From: a virus | DNA: 64,000 nucleotides | Direction: 5' to 3' (one strand) | Virus record (IMG/VR): IMGVR_UViG_3300032053_000034 | Coordinates: 17,376 to 81,375 of that record | Translations under genes and position numbers: made by a program | Notes under the pieces: model-generated | The model's input: the letters and a program-made list of their open reading frames with translations, nothing else | Database searches by the model: none | Told to the model about the DNA's origin: nothing | In this document: one piece after another, positions 47,391 through 55,181 of the stretch | Numbering within the stretch: position 1 is the stretch's first letter | Layout: each line of letters starts with the position of its first letter

Positions 47391-48451
47391 TACCTATTTT
47401 TATTTAGAAGGTGATTTAAAATTAACTTATCCGAAGTTGGATGTACTCTTTTGTAATTTTCAGTGTATCTAACAACCCTATCAGGACTTCCAAATATGTC
47501 CCTTATTTTTTCATTATAGATTTCAATAATAACCTCTTTAATAATGTTTACAGTAGTTGGGGTTGGGAAATCAACCAAAACTTCAGTAGCTCTTTTTGCT
47601 GGGTCTGTACTTAATACTGGAGGATGAATTACTATGGGTCTTTCTTCTCTTTTGAATTTTATGAATTTACCTGGAATAGTTCCATGTCTTAAAGTAATAA
47701 GATATGCATCATTATTGTCTTCATACACAAACTCATCTGCATATCCTTTTTCAGTATTATAAATACCAAGATGATGCTTACCTAATTTCTTAGCAAATTC
47801 AAACAGATAATCCTCAGAAACACATGGAGTAATTGGATTGGCTCCTTCAGCATAAGAGAAGTCTGGGAAATAACCAAGATCCATTATGATTCTTCCAGCC
47901 TCTTCTGATGTCAGTCTTGGTCTTGTTTGTGCTGCACCTCCCCTTACTGCAGTGCCTTGGGTAATATGTATAAATGGACTTGCTCCTTCACACCCCATAA
48001 ATATATCAATCATGTTTGCCATCAAAAAGAAGTCATCATAACTGAATATTCGATTTCCAGACCTATTCTTCATTAATGAAAGCTCAGAGTTTCCTAGACA
48101 GAAATCACCAAAGCCTTTATTTTCTCTACCTGATTGCAGATGAGAATGTCTATAATTGTTTTGATATTGTAATGCAGAGTATGAACCCACATCACCTTGT
48201 ATCCTTGTTATTGTAATCCCAGAATCTGCTCTTGCAGTAAAATTAAGCATAACATATAAATCAGTTATGTTAATTCTTTTTGTGTGGTCACTATTTAATA
48301 CAACTGTTTTGGTTGGAAAATGAATTAAAACTGATCGGCCTTGTAAGCAAACAAATTCTTCACCAAAATAAGCATTAAACGCTGATACCATTTCTCTTAC
48401 TTTTGGATTTATTGCCATTTGTATAAGTGATTTAAGCCGGTGTATTTCCAT
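47390..48451 (-). CDS. E2-like ubiquitin-conjugating protein
   Basis: The 353-aa protein has an N-terminal E2/RWD-like pattern: a helix (about 15-30), strands ending in VLIHFPTKTVVLN and INITDLYVMLNF, then ITITRIQGD, followed by RHSHLQS at 101-107 and GFGDFCLGNSEL with Cys118. An HxH or HPN followed some 14-16 residues later by a Cys in FCLG/ICL context is the E2 active-site arrangement. About 200 residues follow after it, with unknown fold, perhaps for substrate binding. The start at 48451 overlaps the previous gene by 20 nt; Met12 (48418) is an alternative. The coupling to JAB and E1 genes strongly supports the call. The fold is inferred, not tested. Confidence 0.7.
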   Translation of the reverse strand: MEIHRLKSLIQMAINPKVREMVSAFNAYFGEEFVCLQGRSVLIHFPTKTVVLNSDHTKRINITDLYVMLNFTARADSGITITRIQGDVGSYSALQYQNNYRHSHLQSGRENKGFGDFCLGNSELSLMKNRSGNRIFSYDDFFLMANMIDIFMGCEGASPFIHITQGTAVRGGAAQTRPRLTSEEAGRIIMDLGYFPDFSYAEGANPITPCVSEDYLFEFAKKLGKHHLGIYNTEKGYADEFVYEDNNDAYLITLRHGTIPGKFIKFKREERPIVIHPPVLSTDPAKRATEVLVDFPTPTTVNIIKEVIIEIYNEKIRDIFGSPDRVVRYTENYKRVHPTSDKLILNHLLNKNR

Positions 48452-49541
48452 TCATAATTTCCTCAAAGGTTCTAAATGGATTTACCGGTATTGCAGTGTT
48501 ATTTGGAACTTCATTAAATGGAACCATTTCAAGAGGATTTACAGGAGTTCTTCTTTCTCTATTAATCCTTTCAATTTCTTCTATTTCCCTTTCATCCTCA
48601 TCATCTGGATCCTCATAATCAACTTCCATTACAATGTCTTCATTACCATAGTCGTCAATATCATCAAGAGGAATTTCACCACCAGTAGAAGTGATGAAAA
48701 CACTTCCGGTTTGCTCCTGTAAAGGATTTGTTGATAGTAATGTTTCAGGATCTACAAATTCAAATTGGTCATTATTCCTTGGATTGCCTCTTCTTCTTCT
48801 TGGAGGAACTTCAGCTGTAATAGCACTTACAGTACCTCTTTCAGTGTTTGCTACATCTCCATTTTGAGTCATAATAACGCCAGATTGATTATCAATAATG
48901 ATTCCTTGTTCTCCCATAAAATGTGCTACATAATCACTAGGAGGTAATTCTTCATGTGGCCCAGGAACTGGTTGAGCTGGCTCAGAATTAATTAATCTTG
49001 CTGAACTTGATAATGCGCCCTCTATGTCTTGAAATGTCTGTAGAGGGGCAGGATTTGATATTCTTGGACTCCTTGTAATATTGTTTTGCCTAGTTGCCCT
49101 ATCAGATAATTCAGTATCAAGCTCTGCAAATGGTCTAAACCTATCTTGAATTGGAGTTTGACTTCCATTCAATAGTGGTTCACCATAGAATAATATTGGT
49201 GCTTCTTTGGCTAGAGTTCTAAATAAACCTTCACCTTTAACAACAGTGAATCCATCATTTTTTGCATCCTGAATCTCTTTAAACCTAAACTTCCAATAAT
49301 TTTCTCTTTCCTTTGTACTGGACTTAAGAAATTCTTTATGTTCTCTTAAGAGTCTTTTGATTCTTTTGTCATAAAGAATGGCTTCATTGCCAGACTTTAT
49401 CTCTCTCTTTTCAATGGCAATTACCCTTGACAAATCTTCTACAAGTTTTTTCCTAGTAGTTGTGTATGTCGGAGCTCCAATACCAAGATCTATGGCTAGA
49501 CATGCAAGCACATCATAGTCATAATTATTCAGGAGTACCAT
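48432..49541 (-). CDS. Unknown partner of ubiquitin-like cassette
   Basis: The 369-aa protein has a helical, basic N-terminal 110 residues (long Lys/Glu/Arg-rich helices), then a mostly disordered region rich in Pro, Asn and Glu, ending with a strongly acidic stretch (about 300-335) with DDIDDYGNEDIVMEVDYEDPDD. It overlaps the E2-like gene by 20 nt and the upstream gene by 17 nt. No zinc-ribbon or RING-type cysteines are present. The disordered acidic tail could be a substrate or scaffold. PRTRC operons also carry a protein of similar size next to E2, but similarity has not been shown. Confidence 0.55.
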   Translation of the reverse strand: MVLLNNYDYDVLACLAIDLGIGAPTYTTTRKKLVEDLSRVIAIEKREIKSGNEAILYDKRIKRLLREHKEFLKSSTKERENYWKFRFKEIQDAKNDGFTVVKGEGLFRTLAKEAPILFYGEPLLNGSQTPIQDRFRPFAELDTELSDRATRQNNITRSPRISNPAPLQTFQDIEGALSSSARLINSEPAQPVPGPHEELPPSDYVAHFMGEQGIIIDNQSGVIMTQNGDVANTERGTVSAITAEVPPRRRRGNPRNNDQFEFVDPETLLSTNPLQEQTGSVFITSTGGEIPLDDIDDYGNEDIVMEVDYEDPDDEDEREIEEIERINRERRTPVNPLEMVPFNEVPNNTAIPVNPFRTFEEIMNGNTPA

Positions 49542-49977
49542 CCTGAGAACCCATTAGGTCTTCAAAGTTCTTTCCAAAATCTTTTGGAAGATTATTTTGT
49601 CTTCCCATCCCAAATTGCTCAGGATCTAACCCTAGGCATTCCATTGGAATAAGTATAATACCAACCTCTGCTAGTGACCTTTGTGCTTTAAAATAAGATA
49701 TTGCTTCAAATGCTCCTCTTGCTGCTAGTGCTTCACCAACAGATGCAGATAATTTTTGCATTTCTGTAAGATCAGTTTTTGAGGTTAACACAAAATCATC
49801 GCCAATATTGGCATTGGTATTACTTTCGTTTACTTCAGATTTAGGAACTCTCTTTTTTAAAGATTCCTCAACCTCTACTTCAAGTTGTTCCCTGGTCTTA
49901 TTACCAACAACAATTTCTTCGCAATCCATAACTATAGCCATGAGTGCGTTTCTTGAAATTAGACTTAAAATATTCAT
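49525..49977 (-). CDS. Unknown protein in ubiquitin-like cassette
   Basis: The 150-aa protein starts with a hydrophobic helix (MNILSLISRNALMAIVMDCEEIVVG), which is short for a membrane segment. It has a Lys/Glu-rich centre, a helix (SVGEALAARGAFEAISYFKAQRS) and a C-terminal FGMGRQNNLPKDFGKNFEDLMG. It lies between the terminator of the 105-aa gene and the 369-aa gene. Unknown function. Confidence 0.5.
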   Translation of the reverse strand: MNILSLISRNALMAIVMDCEEIVVGNKTREQLEVEVEESLKKRVPKSEVNESNTNANIGDDFVLTSKTDLTEMQKLSASVGEALAARGAFEAISYFKAQRSLAEVGIILIPMECLGLDPEQFGMGRQNNLPKDFGKNFEDLMGSQDGTPE

Positions 49978-50000
49978 GCCTACTTAATTTAGTGGTAAAA

Positions 50001-50039
50001 CAAAAAAAAAACCTCTCCCTGATAACAAGAAGAGGGGTT
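50001..50039 (-). terminator. Rho-independent terminator after the 105-aa gene
   Basis: On the minus strand an 8-bp stem AACCCCTC / GAGAGGTT (50010-50017 and 50032-50039 on the plus strand, one T-G pair) is followed by nine Ts. It would end most transcripts of the 50053-50370 gene before the downstream cassette genes. Confidence 0.85.
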
Positions 50040-50052
50040 CTTTTAATTTAGA

Positions 50053-50370
50053 TTAAAGCAAAATTGCTCCTGACATTTGAGAAGGGCTCAAATATACAGT
50101 TAAGTCACCAAGAGGCAATACTTGCTCTGGAACCAATACTGAAAGAGGTGTTTTGGTTCTATTTGATTCTACAACAGTAATAGACATACCATCTTTAATT
50201 TGAGCAGCTCTCATTAAGTCTGCAGTAGTTCTGAACTCTCCTTCAAATACTGGAGGTGGCATACCTGGAGTTTGATTAGAAGAAACAATAGCAATTCTTC
50301 TTGATGTAGAGGGAATTACATTTGCAGAAGAACCTGTTTCATTATTTGAGTTTTCCGAATTTGGCAACAT
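50053..50370 (-). CDS. Small beta-grasp candidate (possible ubiquitin-like modifier)
   Basis: The 105-aa product has a disordered Asn/Ser-rich N-terminus (1-22). The strand/helix order after that is RRIAIVSS, VFEGEF, helix TTADLMRAAQ, MSITVVES, PLSVLV and DLTVYLS, ending SQMSGAILL. Strand-strand-helix-strand-strand-strand is the beta-grasp (ubiquitin) order. The C-terminus has one Gly near the end but no GG. It is next to the E1/E2/JAB genes and has its own strong terminator, so it could be made in excess, as a modifier would be. A structural prediction is needed; alternatives are a small virion or regulatory protein. The start is preceded by AAATC. Confidence 0.45.
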   Translation of the reverse strand: MLPNSENSNNETGSSANVIPSTSRRIAIVSSNQTPGMPPPVFEGEFRTTADLMRAAQIKDGMSITVVESNRTKTPLSVLVPEQVLPLGDLTVYLSPSQMSGAILL

Positions 50371-50374
50371 GATT

Positions 50375-51337
50375 TTAAAATTTAAAATGTAAACTATTGA
50401 TTAAATTAATTGTTTTTGAGACTCCATTATCACGAATATAATCAGCAATGTCCTTCCATCCAAAAGAAGCATCTATGATTGCATAGGGTATACCTTCTTC
50501 ATTGTAATATCTTTCCATTGTCTTAATTCCTGCAGCATCATTGTCAAGAATACATACTACATGTTTGAACCTAGATCTCAACTCCCTTACTAAGCCTTCT
50601 GGTAAATTAGCAGACTCACTACATAGAGAAATAGCCCAAAAACCAAGTCTTCTCCAGACTAATACGTCTTTCATTGCCTTTGATATTACAAGTATATTTC
50701 CTGTTGGTGGTAATTGCTTATAACCCTGAATATCTGTAGCCCTAGTTGTTGAAAACCATTTGTAAGTAGAGAATGGCTGGTATATTTTATACTTGCCATT
50801 TATCCTATATCTAATTATAGGATTTGTGTCCCTATAAGACACCACTAACTCATTATTAAGCCAAACCCTTCTGGCTGGCTTAATATCATATTGTTCAAGA
50901 ATTTCTTTCGTGATATAATGTGACTCCCAATAACTGTAAAAACTTTGAGGAGTTTTATCAAAAAGCTCTACTTCAAGCTTTTTTTCAACTATTGGTTTTG
51001 GCTCTGGTTTTTGATAAACATCAGATAAACCAAAGTTGTTCCTTATATATTGTACTGCTTCATAGAAGGATAAACCTCCTCTTAATTCTGCCACTAATCC
51101 TACAGCACTGCCTGATTTCCCAGTACTAAAGCACTTCCACATGAGATGTGTTGCCTTTTGTTTAAACCTTAAACTTGGCGTTGAATCTCTTGTGAAAGGG
51201 CTTCTGTATGAGATTTTATCATTTGGCAAATAGCCTAGGACCTTAAAATAAATATCCATCTCAGATATTTGAGTGTATATGTCTACACAATCAATGGATG
51301 GCTTCCAATTATCTTGAGCAATTGCAAAATTATACAT
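50375..51337 (-). CDS. DnaG-like primase
   Basis: The 320-aa protein has an N-terminal CHC2-like region (about 40-105) with SPFTRDSTPSLRF, MWKCFSTGKSGSAVGLVAEL and EAVQYI, but only one of the zinc cysteines (Cys69) remains. The toprim domain follows: ILVISKAMKDVLVW (214-228, with KD in place of the usual Glu signature, as in some phage primases), SLCSES around 237-242, and CILDNDAAGIKTM with the DxD pair (265-267) that binds metal. It makes RNA primers for replication. It lies 4 bases upstream of the 105-aa gene. Confidence 0.8.
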   Translation of the reverse strand: MYNFAIAQDNWKPSIDCVDIYTQISEMDIYFKVLGYLPNDKISYRSPFTRDSTPSLRFKQKATHLMWKCFSTGKSGSAVGLVAELRGGLSFYEAVQYIRNNFGLSDVYQKPEPKPIVEKKLEVELFDKTPQSFYSYWESHYITKEILEQYDIKPARRVWLNNELVVSYRDTNPIIRYRINGKYKIYQPFSTYKWFSTTRATDIQGYKQLPPTGNILVISKAMKDVLVWRRLGFWAISLCSESANLPEGLVRELRSRFKHVVCILDNDAAGIKTMERYYNEEGIPYAIIDASFGWKDIADYIRDNGVSKTINLINSLHFKF

Positions 51338-51351
51338 GGCTTATGGAGTTT

Positions 51352-51373
51352 AAGCCTATGTACTTATAGGCTT
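51352..51373. terminator. Intergenic hairpin between SSB-like and primase genes
   Basis: Perfect 8-bp inverted repeat AAGCCTAT / ATAGGCTT with a 6-nt loop in the 48-nt gap. There is no clear T-run on either side, so it may be an attenuator or RNA stability element rather than a full terminator. Confidence 0.5.
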
Positions 51374-51385
51374 GTTAGACCTAGA

Positions 51386-52186
51386 CTAGAATGGCAAGTC
51401 ATCTGCTCCTGCTTGAGCAAAGATATTCACTTCTCCTGATGGAGCAACTGCAGTAGCTTCAGGAGTTGTAATTGGACTTGCTGCTACTGACATTGCAACT
51501 GGAGCATTAGATGGTGCTAATGTTGTTGCAGTATTTGAAGCAAATGTTGAAGGTCTGTCATCTTCTGCAAGTTCAACACCTGATTTCTTAGCAAGACCTT
51601 CTTTTTCTTCATTGTATTTCATAACAGTAGGAACATCTACACATTCTGCAAAGCCACTATAGTAGCTTGGAATTTGTGGAAATTTACCATCCTGATCAGC
51701 AATGAATTTCAATCTTAATTTTTTGTTTGCAGCGCCTTCTCTTGGAGCAAAACCTCTCTTGATATACTCAGCAAACTCAGCAGTTGTAGAACCAGGGAAA
51801 CCCTTGATATAAGTTTCAACTCTTTCTTGAGCAACAGCAGGAGCCATTGCTCTTAAGATATGAAAAATTCTGTTTATTTGGCCTTCAAATTTCTTAGGGT
51901 CAACATGGAAGGGCTCATACAAGCTAATAACCGTAATTGCACCTCTTGACTCATTACCAGCAATTGTTTTTTCAACCTGAAGAACAATTCTTGTTTGTTC
52001 TTTTGTAAAGCTTACTAGTGGGCCATCATTCTCCCCTTTAGTAAGTTCTTTTTTTCTTTCATTCCTTACTGAATCACCTATTGGTTGATAGTAAACATCC
52101 AGCACTGTTAATTCGTGAATACCAGTATTGATATATCTTACTGCTGGAGCGTCTTTTGCGTCTTTGAAATTATATGGATTAGCCAT
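51386..52186 (-). CDS. Single-stranded DNA-binding protein (SSB-like)
   Basis: The 266-aa protein has an N-terminal beta-rich domain (1-175, e.g. IHELTVLDVYYQPI and QTRIVLQVEKTI), a disordered Thr/Ala/Pro-rich linker (215-255), and an acidic-hydrophobic tip ending AGADDLPF. That tip copies the DDDIPF end of bacterial SSB, which recruits replication proteins. It sits between the primase and recombination genes. The fold itself is not recognised as a classical SSB; the function is inferred from the tip and context. Confidence 0.7.
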   Translation of the reverse strand: MANPYNFKDAKDAPAVRYINTGIHELTVLDVYYQPIGDSVRNERKKELTKGENDGPLVSFTKEQTRIVLQVEKTIAGNESRGAITVISLYEPFHVDPKKFEGQINRIFHILRAMAPAVAQERVETYIKGFPGSTTAEFAEYIKRGFAPREGAANKKLRLKFIADQDGKFPQIPSYYSGFAECVDVPTVMKYNEEKEGLAKKSGVELAEDDRPSTFASNTATTLAPSNAPVAMSVAASPITTPEATAVAPSGEVNIFAQAGADDLPF

Positions 52187-52228
52187 TATTTGTAATTGTA
52201 ATTTAGTGAGATTATATTAATTAAAAAT

Positions 52229-52260
52229 GTCACATGACTCTGTATAGAGAGCCATGTGAC
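52229..52260 (-). terminator. Terminator between 139-aa gene and SSB-like gene
   Basis: Inverted repeat GTCACATG / CATGTGAC (52229-52236 and 52253-52260) with an inner CTCT/AGAG extension, followed on the minus strand by ATTTTTAATT. It is placed directly after the stop of the 52275-52694 gene. Confidence 0.75.
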
Positions 52261-52274
52261 TTGATTTTTTGATC

Positions 52275-52694
52275 CTAGAAATCAGCTTCAGGAAGAGCTT
52301 GTGCTTGAACAGAAGTAACTTCTTGAATAGTTGTATCAAAAACTTCAACAGCAACTTCTACAGCTTCTTGAGCATGATTAACTACGGCTTCCCCTACTGG
52401 AATTGCTTCCGAAGTTTCAAACAAATCTAATTGATTAGCTGGAACTTCATCATCTTCAAATACAAACTGAGGTTCTTGAAAGCTTCTGATCTTAAAACCA
52501 CAAGCCTTAAGGGCTTTGCGCATTTGTGCTTCACAAAGTTCATATTTATCAATAAAATACTGGATCTTTTTACCATCCTGAATTTCTTGAGCAAGAACAG
52601 CTTTAACAAGTTTTACCTTTTCTTTAACTACTTTTGGAGTTTTTACTTTAACTGCAACTGCAGCAACTTCTTGATTTTGTGCCTCTTGTGACAT
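52275..52694 (-). CDS. Putative DNA-binding or replication-associated protein
   Basis: The 139-aa protein has a basic, Ala/Val/Lys-rich start (VKVKTPKVVKEKVKLVKAV). A helix-turn-helix-like segment follows (YFIDKYELCEAQMRKALKACGFKI, about 46-69). The C-terminus is acidic and ends LPEADF, similar in style to the SSB-like tip. It lies between the annealing protein and SSB genes, which suggests a role in replication or recombination. Not recognised. TATC precedes its ATG. Confidence 0.5.
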   Translation of the reverse strand: MSQEAQNQEVAAVAVKVKTPKVVKEKVKLVKAVLAQEIQDGKKIQYFIDKYELCEAQMRKALKACGFKIRSFQEPQFVFEDDEVPANQLDLFETSEAIPVGEAVVNHAQEAVEVAVEVFDTTIQEVTSVQAQALPEADF

Positions 52695-52765
52695 GATATG
52701 TGTATTTAAAACTAGAAATGATGAATAGATTTTTACGTAAAATATTGACTACAGGAGAGTAGTGA

Positions 52766-53446
52766 TTAAGACATGACAGTTATCTGTGGTTCACCAGTGT
52801 CAGAGACTTTATATGCTACATTTTTAGCATCAGCCATCTCTGAAACTTCATAGATACCCATCATAATATCTGGTGCAACTCTTCTTGCTCCCATTGAATA
52901 GCATCTTGCATAAAGCATAGACTTCATGTATTTTTTCCAATTGTCTTTTCCAGCTAAATCTGCAGCCATAGCTTCTTTCATAGTGAAAGTACAATCTTCC
53001 TCTACCACTTGTCTAAGAGCATTACTATATCTGTAAAATCTAATTGTTGTGACATAATCACAGATAGCGCCAGCACTGTTAAGTACAGGTTCAGCATCTT
53101 TGATTGTCTTAGAAACAATACCTTTATTTCTTATCAATCCTGCAATAGCCCAAAGGCCCAAGCATGGTTTACCAGAAATAAAGTAAATATTTTGCAATGA
53201 AACCATTGCTTTTAATCCCAATTCTCTTCCTTGTAAAATCGTAGCAACAACTGCTTCAGCTGACTTAAAGGAAGGCGGGAAGAATCCAGGTGTTTTAAAA
53301 ACAACTGTAGCAAAAGCTGTAATTTTATCAAGAGTGTCTAACTTGTCAATAGTGTCTACAGAGATAGTCTCTTCACTATTTACTCTTACTATTTCATTTG
53401 GTACTGCATTACTTGATGCATGTACAATAGTCAATTCATTTTCCAT
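52766..53446 (-). CDS. RecT-like single-strand annealing protein
   Basis: The 226-aa protein resembles phage RecT-family recombinases: VVATILQGRELGLKAMVSLQNIYFISGKPCLGLWAI (about 65-105), then CTFTMKEAMAADLAGKDNWKKYMKSMLYARCYSMGARRVAPDIMMGIYEVSEM. The order of the GL..M.SLQ, the NW.KY...ML.AR and the PD...GIY motifs is familiar in many phage genomes. RecT proteins anneal complementary strands in recombination-dependent repair and replication. It lies with the DnaB-like ATPase and SSB genes. Confidence 0.7.
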   Translation of the reverse strand: MENELTIVHASSNAVPNEIVRVNSEETISVDTIDKLDTLDKITAFATVVFKTPGFFPPSFKSAEAVVATILQGRELGLKAMVSLQNIYFISGKPCLGLWAIAGLIRNKGIVSKTIKDAEPVLNSAGAICDYVTTIRFYRYSNALRQVVEEDCTFTMKEAMAADLAGKDNWKKYMKSMLYARCYSMGARRVAPDIMMGIYEVSEMADAKNVAYKVSDTGEPQITVMS

Positions 53447-53448
53447 TC

Positions 53449-54573
53449 TTAATGGTGTGTTAGGTTTAATGTTTCATCGCGCCCTATATTTGCCAATACA
53501 TTATAATGGAATGATGTCATAGCTGAGGATTCTGGTATTTCTACAAAGAAACTTGCCTCACCTATATACCCATAACCAGTCATAATATTGGCCCTGCCAT
53601 ACCTATTTTTCATTATACCAATAATTCTAAATCTATCCTTCATTTCTGCTATTTTATAACCGGCAAATTCCGGAATGCCATAATCAAATGGATTAAAGCC
53701 ATAAATAACAACATCTGAGGATTCAAATAGGTTACCAGTATCTTTCAAATCTGCTGGGCCAGGTACAAGAAGTTCATAGTTCTTCTTGTGACTAGTATGC
53801 ATCTGTCTTTCAGCTCCTTCAAGAGATCTGTTTAATTGAGAAAGAACACACCAAGATAGCATAAGTTTGTTTCTTGAATATACCATTTTTTCGCACATCA
53901 AGTCAATCTTTTCTTTATTACTTCTTGCTTCTTGTTCCTTCTTTAAACAGCCTGAGTGATCTATAATTAGTTGCCTTACTTGTCTTGGATTATTTGGAAC
54001 ATATAACCACCTATATTTAAGTGGGTCATCATGTTCACACTCACTACCATCCCTTTTGTAATAAACTTTTCTACCGCTTTCAAGAGCAAACTCCTCCGCC
54101 CTTTTAGAGATTCCTGTAGGGTTTGTTGGCTCATCAATAAATTCTATAATCTCCTCAAGCCTCTCAAAATATTCAGCATAAGACTCTATCAGAGCTAATA
54201 TATTAGAAGGCAAGGTTTGTCCAGGAGTACTAGAGAACATTATATCTGGGCTAATCAAAATCCTGTAATCAGCATATAACTTCATTGAGATGAGTTTTGC
54301 AATTACAGATACCATGTCAATTTCTAGTGTATAAAATATACACTTATAGTCAGTGGTTGAATCCCTAATATAAGCTTCATAAGGGGAAAAGATATACATG
54401 TAAATGGCAAGAGTTGTCTTGCCAACTCCACTACCAGCGCAGATTGTGGTTATCCTTTTGGGTTGAATATTTGGAATAAACCTTGAGACTTTGTTGAGTC
54501 CAAAATTTACACCCTTATTGTGACCTTGTAAACCTTGTCTTATTCTTGCAAGAGTATCCGTAAAGGCGCTCAT
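53449..54573 (-). CDS. DnaB-like replicative helicase/ATPase
   Basis: The 374-aa RecA-fold ATPase has Walker A CAGSGVGKTT (45-54, Lys52), a following CIFYTLEIDMVSVIAKLI (79-96) that matches the DnaB 'slEm' motif, Walker B LIIDHSG (202-208, Asp205) and the sensor-like VLSQLNRSLEG (243-253). It lacks the N-terminal DnaB domain, so it corresponds to the C-terminal motor only. It probably unwinds the fork with the phage primase. It lies between the RecT-like gene and the 200-aa unknown gene. Confidence 0.8.
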   Translation of the reverse strand: MSAFTDTLARIRQGLQGHNKGVNFGLNKVSRFIPNIQPKRITTICAGSGVGKTTLAIYMYIFSPYEAYIRDSTTDYKCIFYTLEIDMVSVIAKLISMKLYADYRILISPDIMFSSTPGQTLPSNILALIESYAEYFERLEEIIEFIDEPTNPTGISKRAEEFALESGRKVYYKRDGSECEHDDPLKYRWLYVPNNPRQVRQLIIDHSGCLKKEQEARSNKEKIDLMCEKMVYSRNKLMLSWCVLSQLNRSLEGAERQMHTSHKKNYELLVPGPADLKDTGNLFESSDVVIYGFNPFDYGIPEFAGYKIAEMKDRFRIIGIMKNRYGRANIMTGYGYIGEASFFVEIPESSAMTSFHYNVLANIGRDETLNLTHH

Positions 54574-54578
54574 GGTAT

Positions 54579-55181
54579 TTAGATACTTGTTTTGTTACTG
54601 ATAAATGAAGATGTATCTCCACCTATTAAATCAGGTAAAGATGTCCACATAGAATCAAGTACAAAATGTCTAAATGCAAAATTAATTAATCCTAATTCAT
54701 TGGCCTGTTTCAGGTCTGCAATAATCTTGTCGTGGACAGTTTTGGATGCATTAATCTTTTTTAGATATAATTCACAAAGCATTTGCTGGTCATAATAAAT
54801 GCCACCAATATTTTCACCTTTCATTAGTGGAGTTGTTCTTCCATTAATTACTGTGGTTTTTGGGTATGCACCCAATAATTCTCTGAACATAGTGTCAGGA
54901 TCAGATAAGAATCTTTCCTTGAATAAAGGATGAGGTAATATGTCAGCAAAGGCAACTTTGCCACTTCTGTCAATTAATCTCCCATCAATTACTTTGCAAG
55001 TAACTGCTTCATCTATTGTCTCCCTTAAAACACCAAGTTTACCTTTGTTCTTGAGAAGTGAATTTAAACATCTTAAAGAGTCTTCATCACTTCTGTTTGA
55101 ACAATATGCCAAAAAAAGAACATCTAATGAGCTTATTTTGGTTTCTTCTAGGATTTCTCTTATAGCTTCTACATCAAACAT
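54579..55181 (-). CDS. Hypothetical replication-region protein
   Basis: The 200-aa protein has a helical N-terminus (FDVEAIREILEETKISSLDVLFLAY) and a centre with LLGAYPKTTVINGRTTPLM, and ends in a helix plus DTSSFISNKTSI. It overlaps the SF2 helicase by 8 nt and starts 6 nt before the DnaB-like gene, so it is co-expressed with replication genes. It may be a helicase loader or the missing N-terminal partner of DnaB, which is speculation. Confidence 0.55.
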   Translation of the reverse strand: MFDVEAIREILEETKISSLDVLFLAYCSNRSDEDSLRCLNSLLKNKGKLGVLRETIDEAVTCKVIDGRLIDRSGKVAFADILPHPLFKERFLSDPDTMFRELLGAYPKTTVINGRTTPLMKGENIGGIYYDQQMLCELYLKKINASKTVHDKIIADLKQANELGLINFAFRHFVLDSMWTSLPDLIGGDTSSFISNKTSI

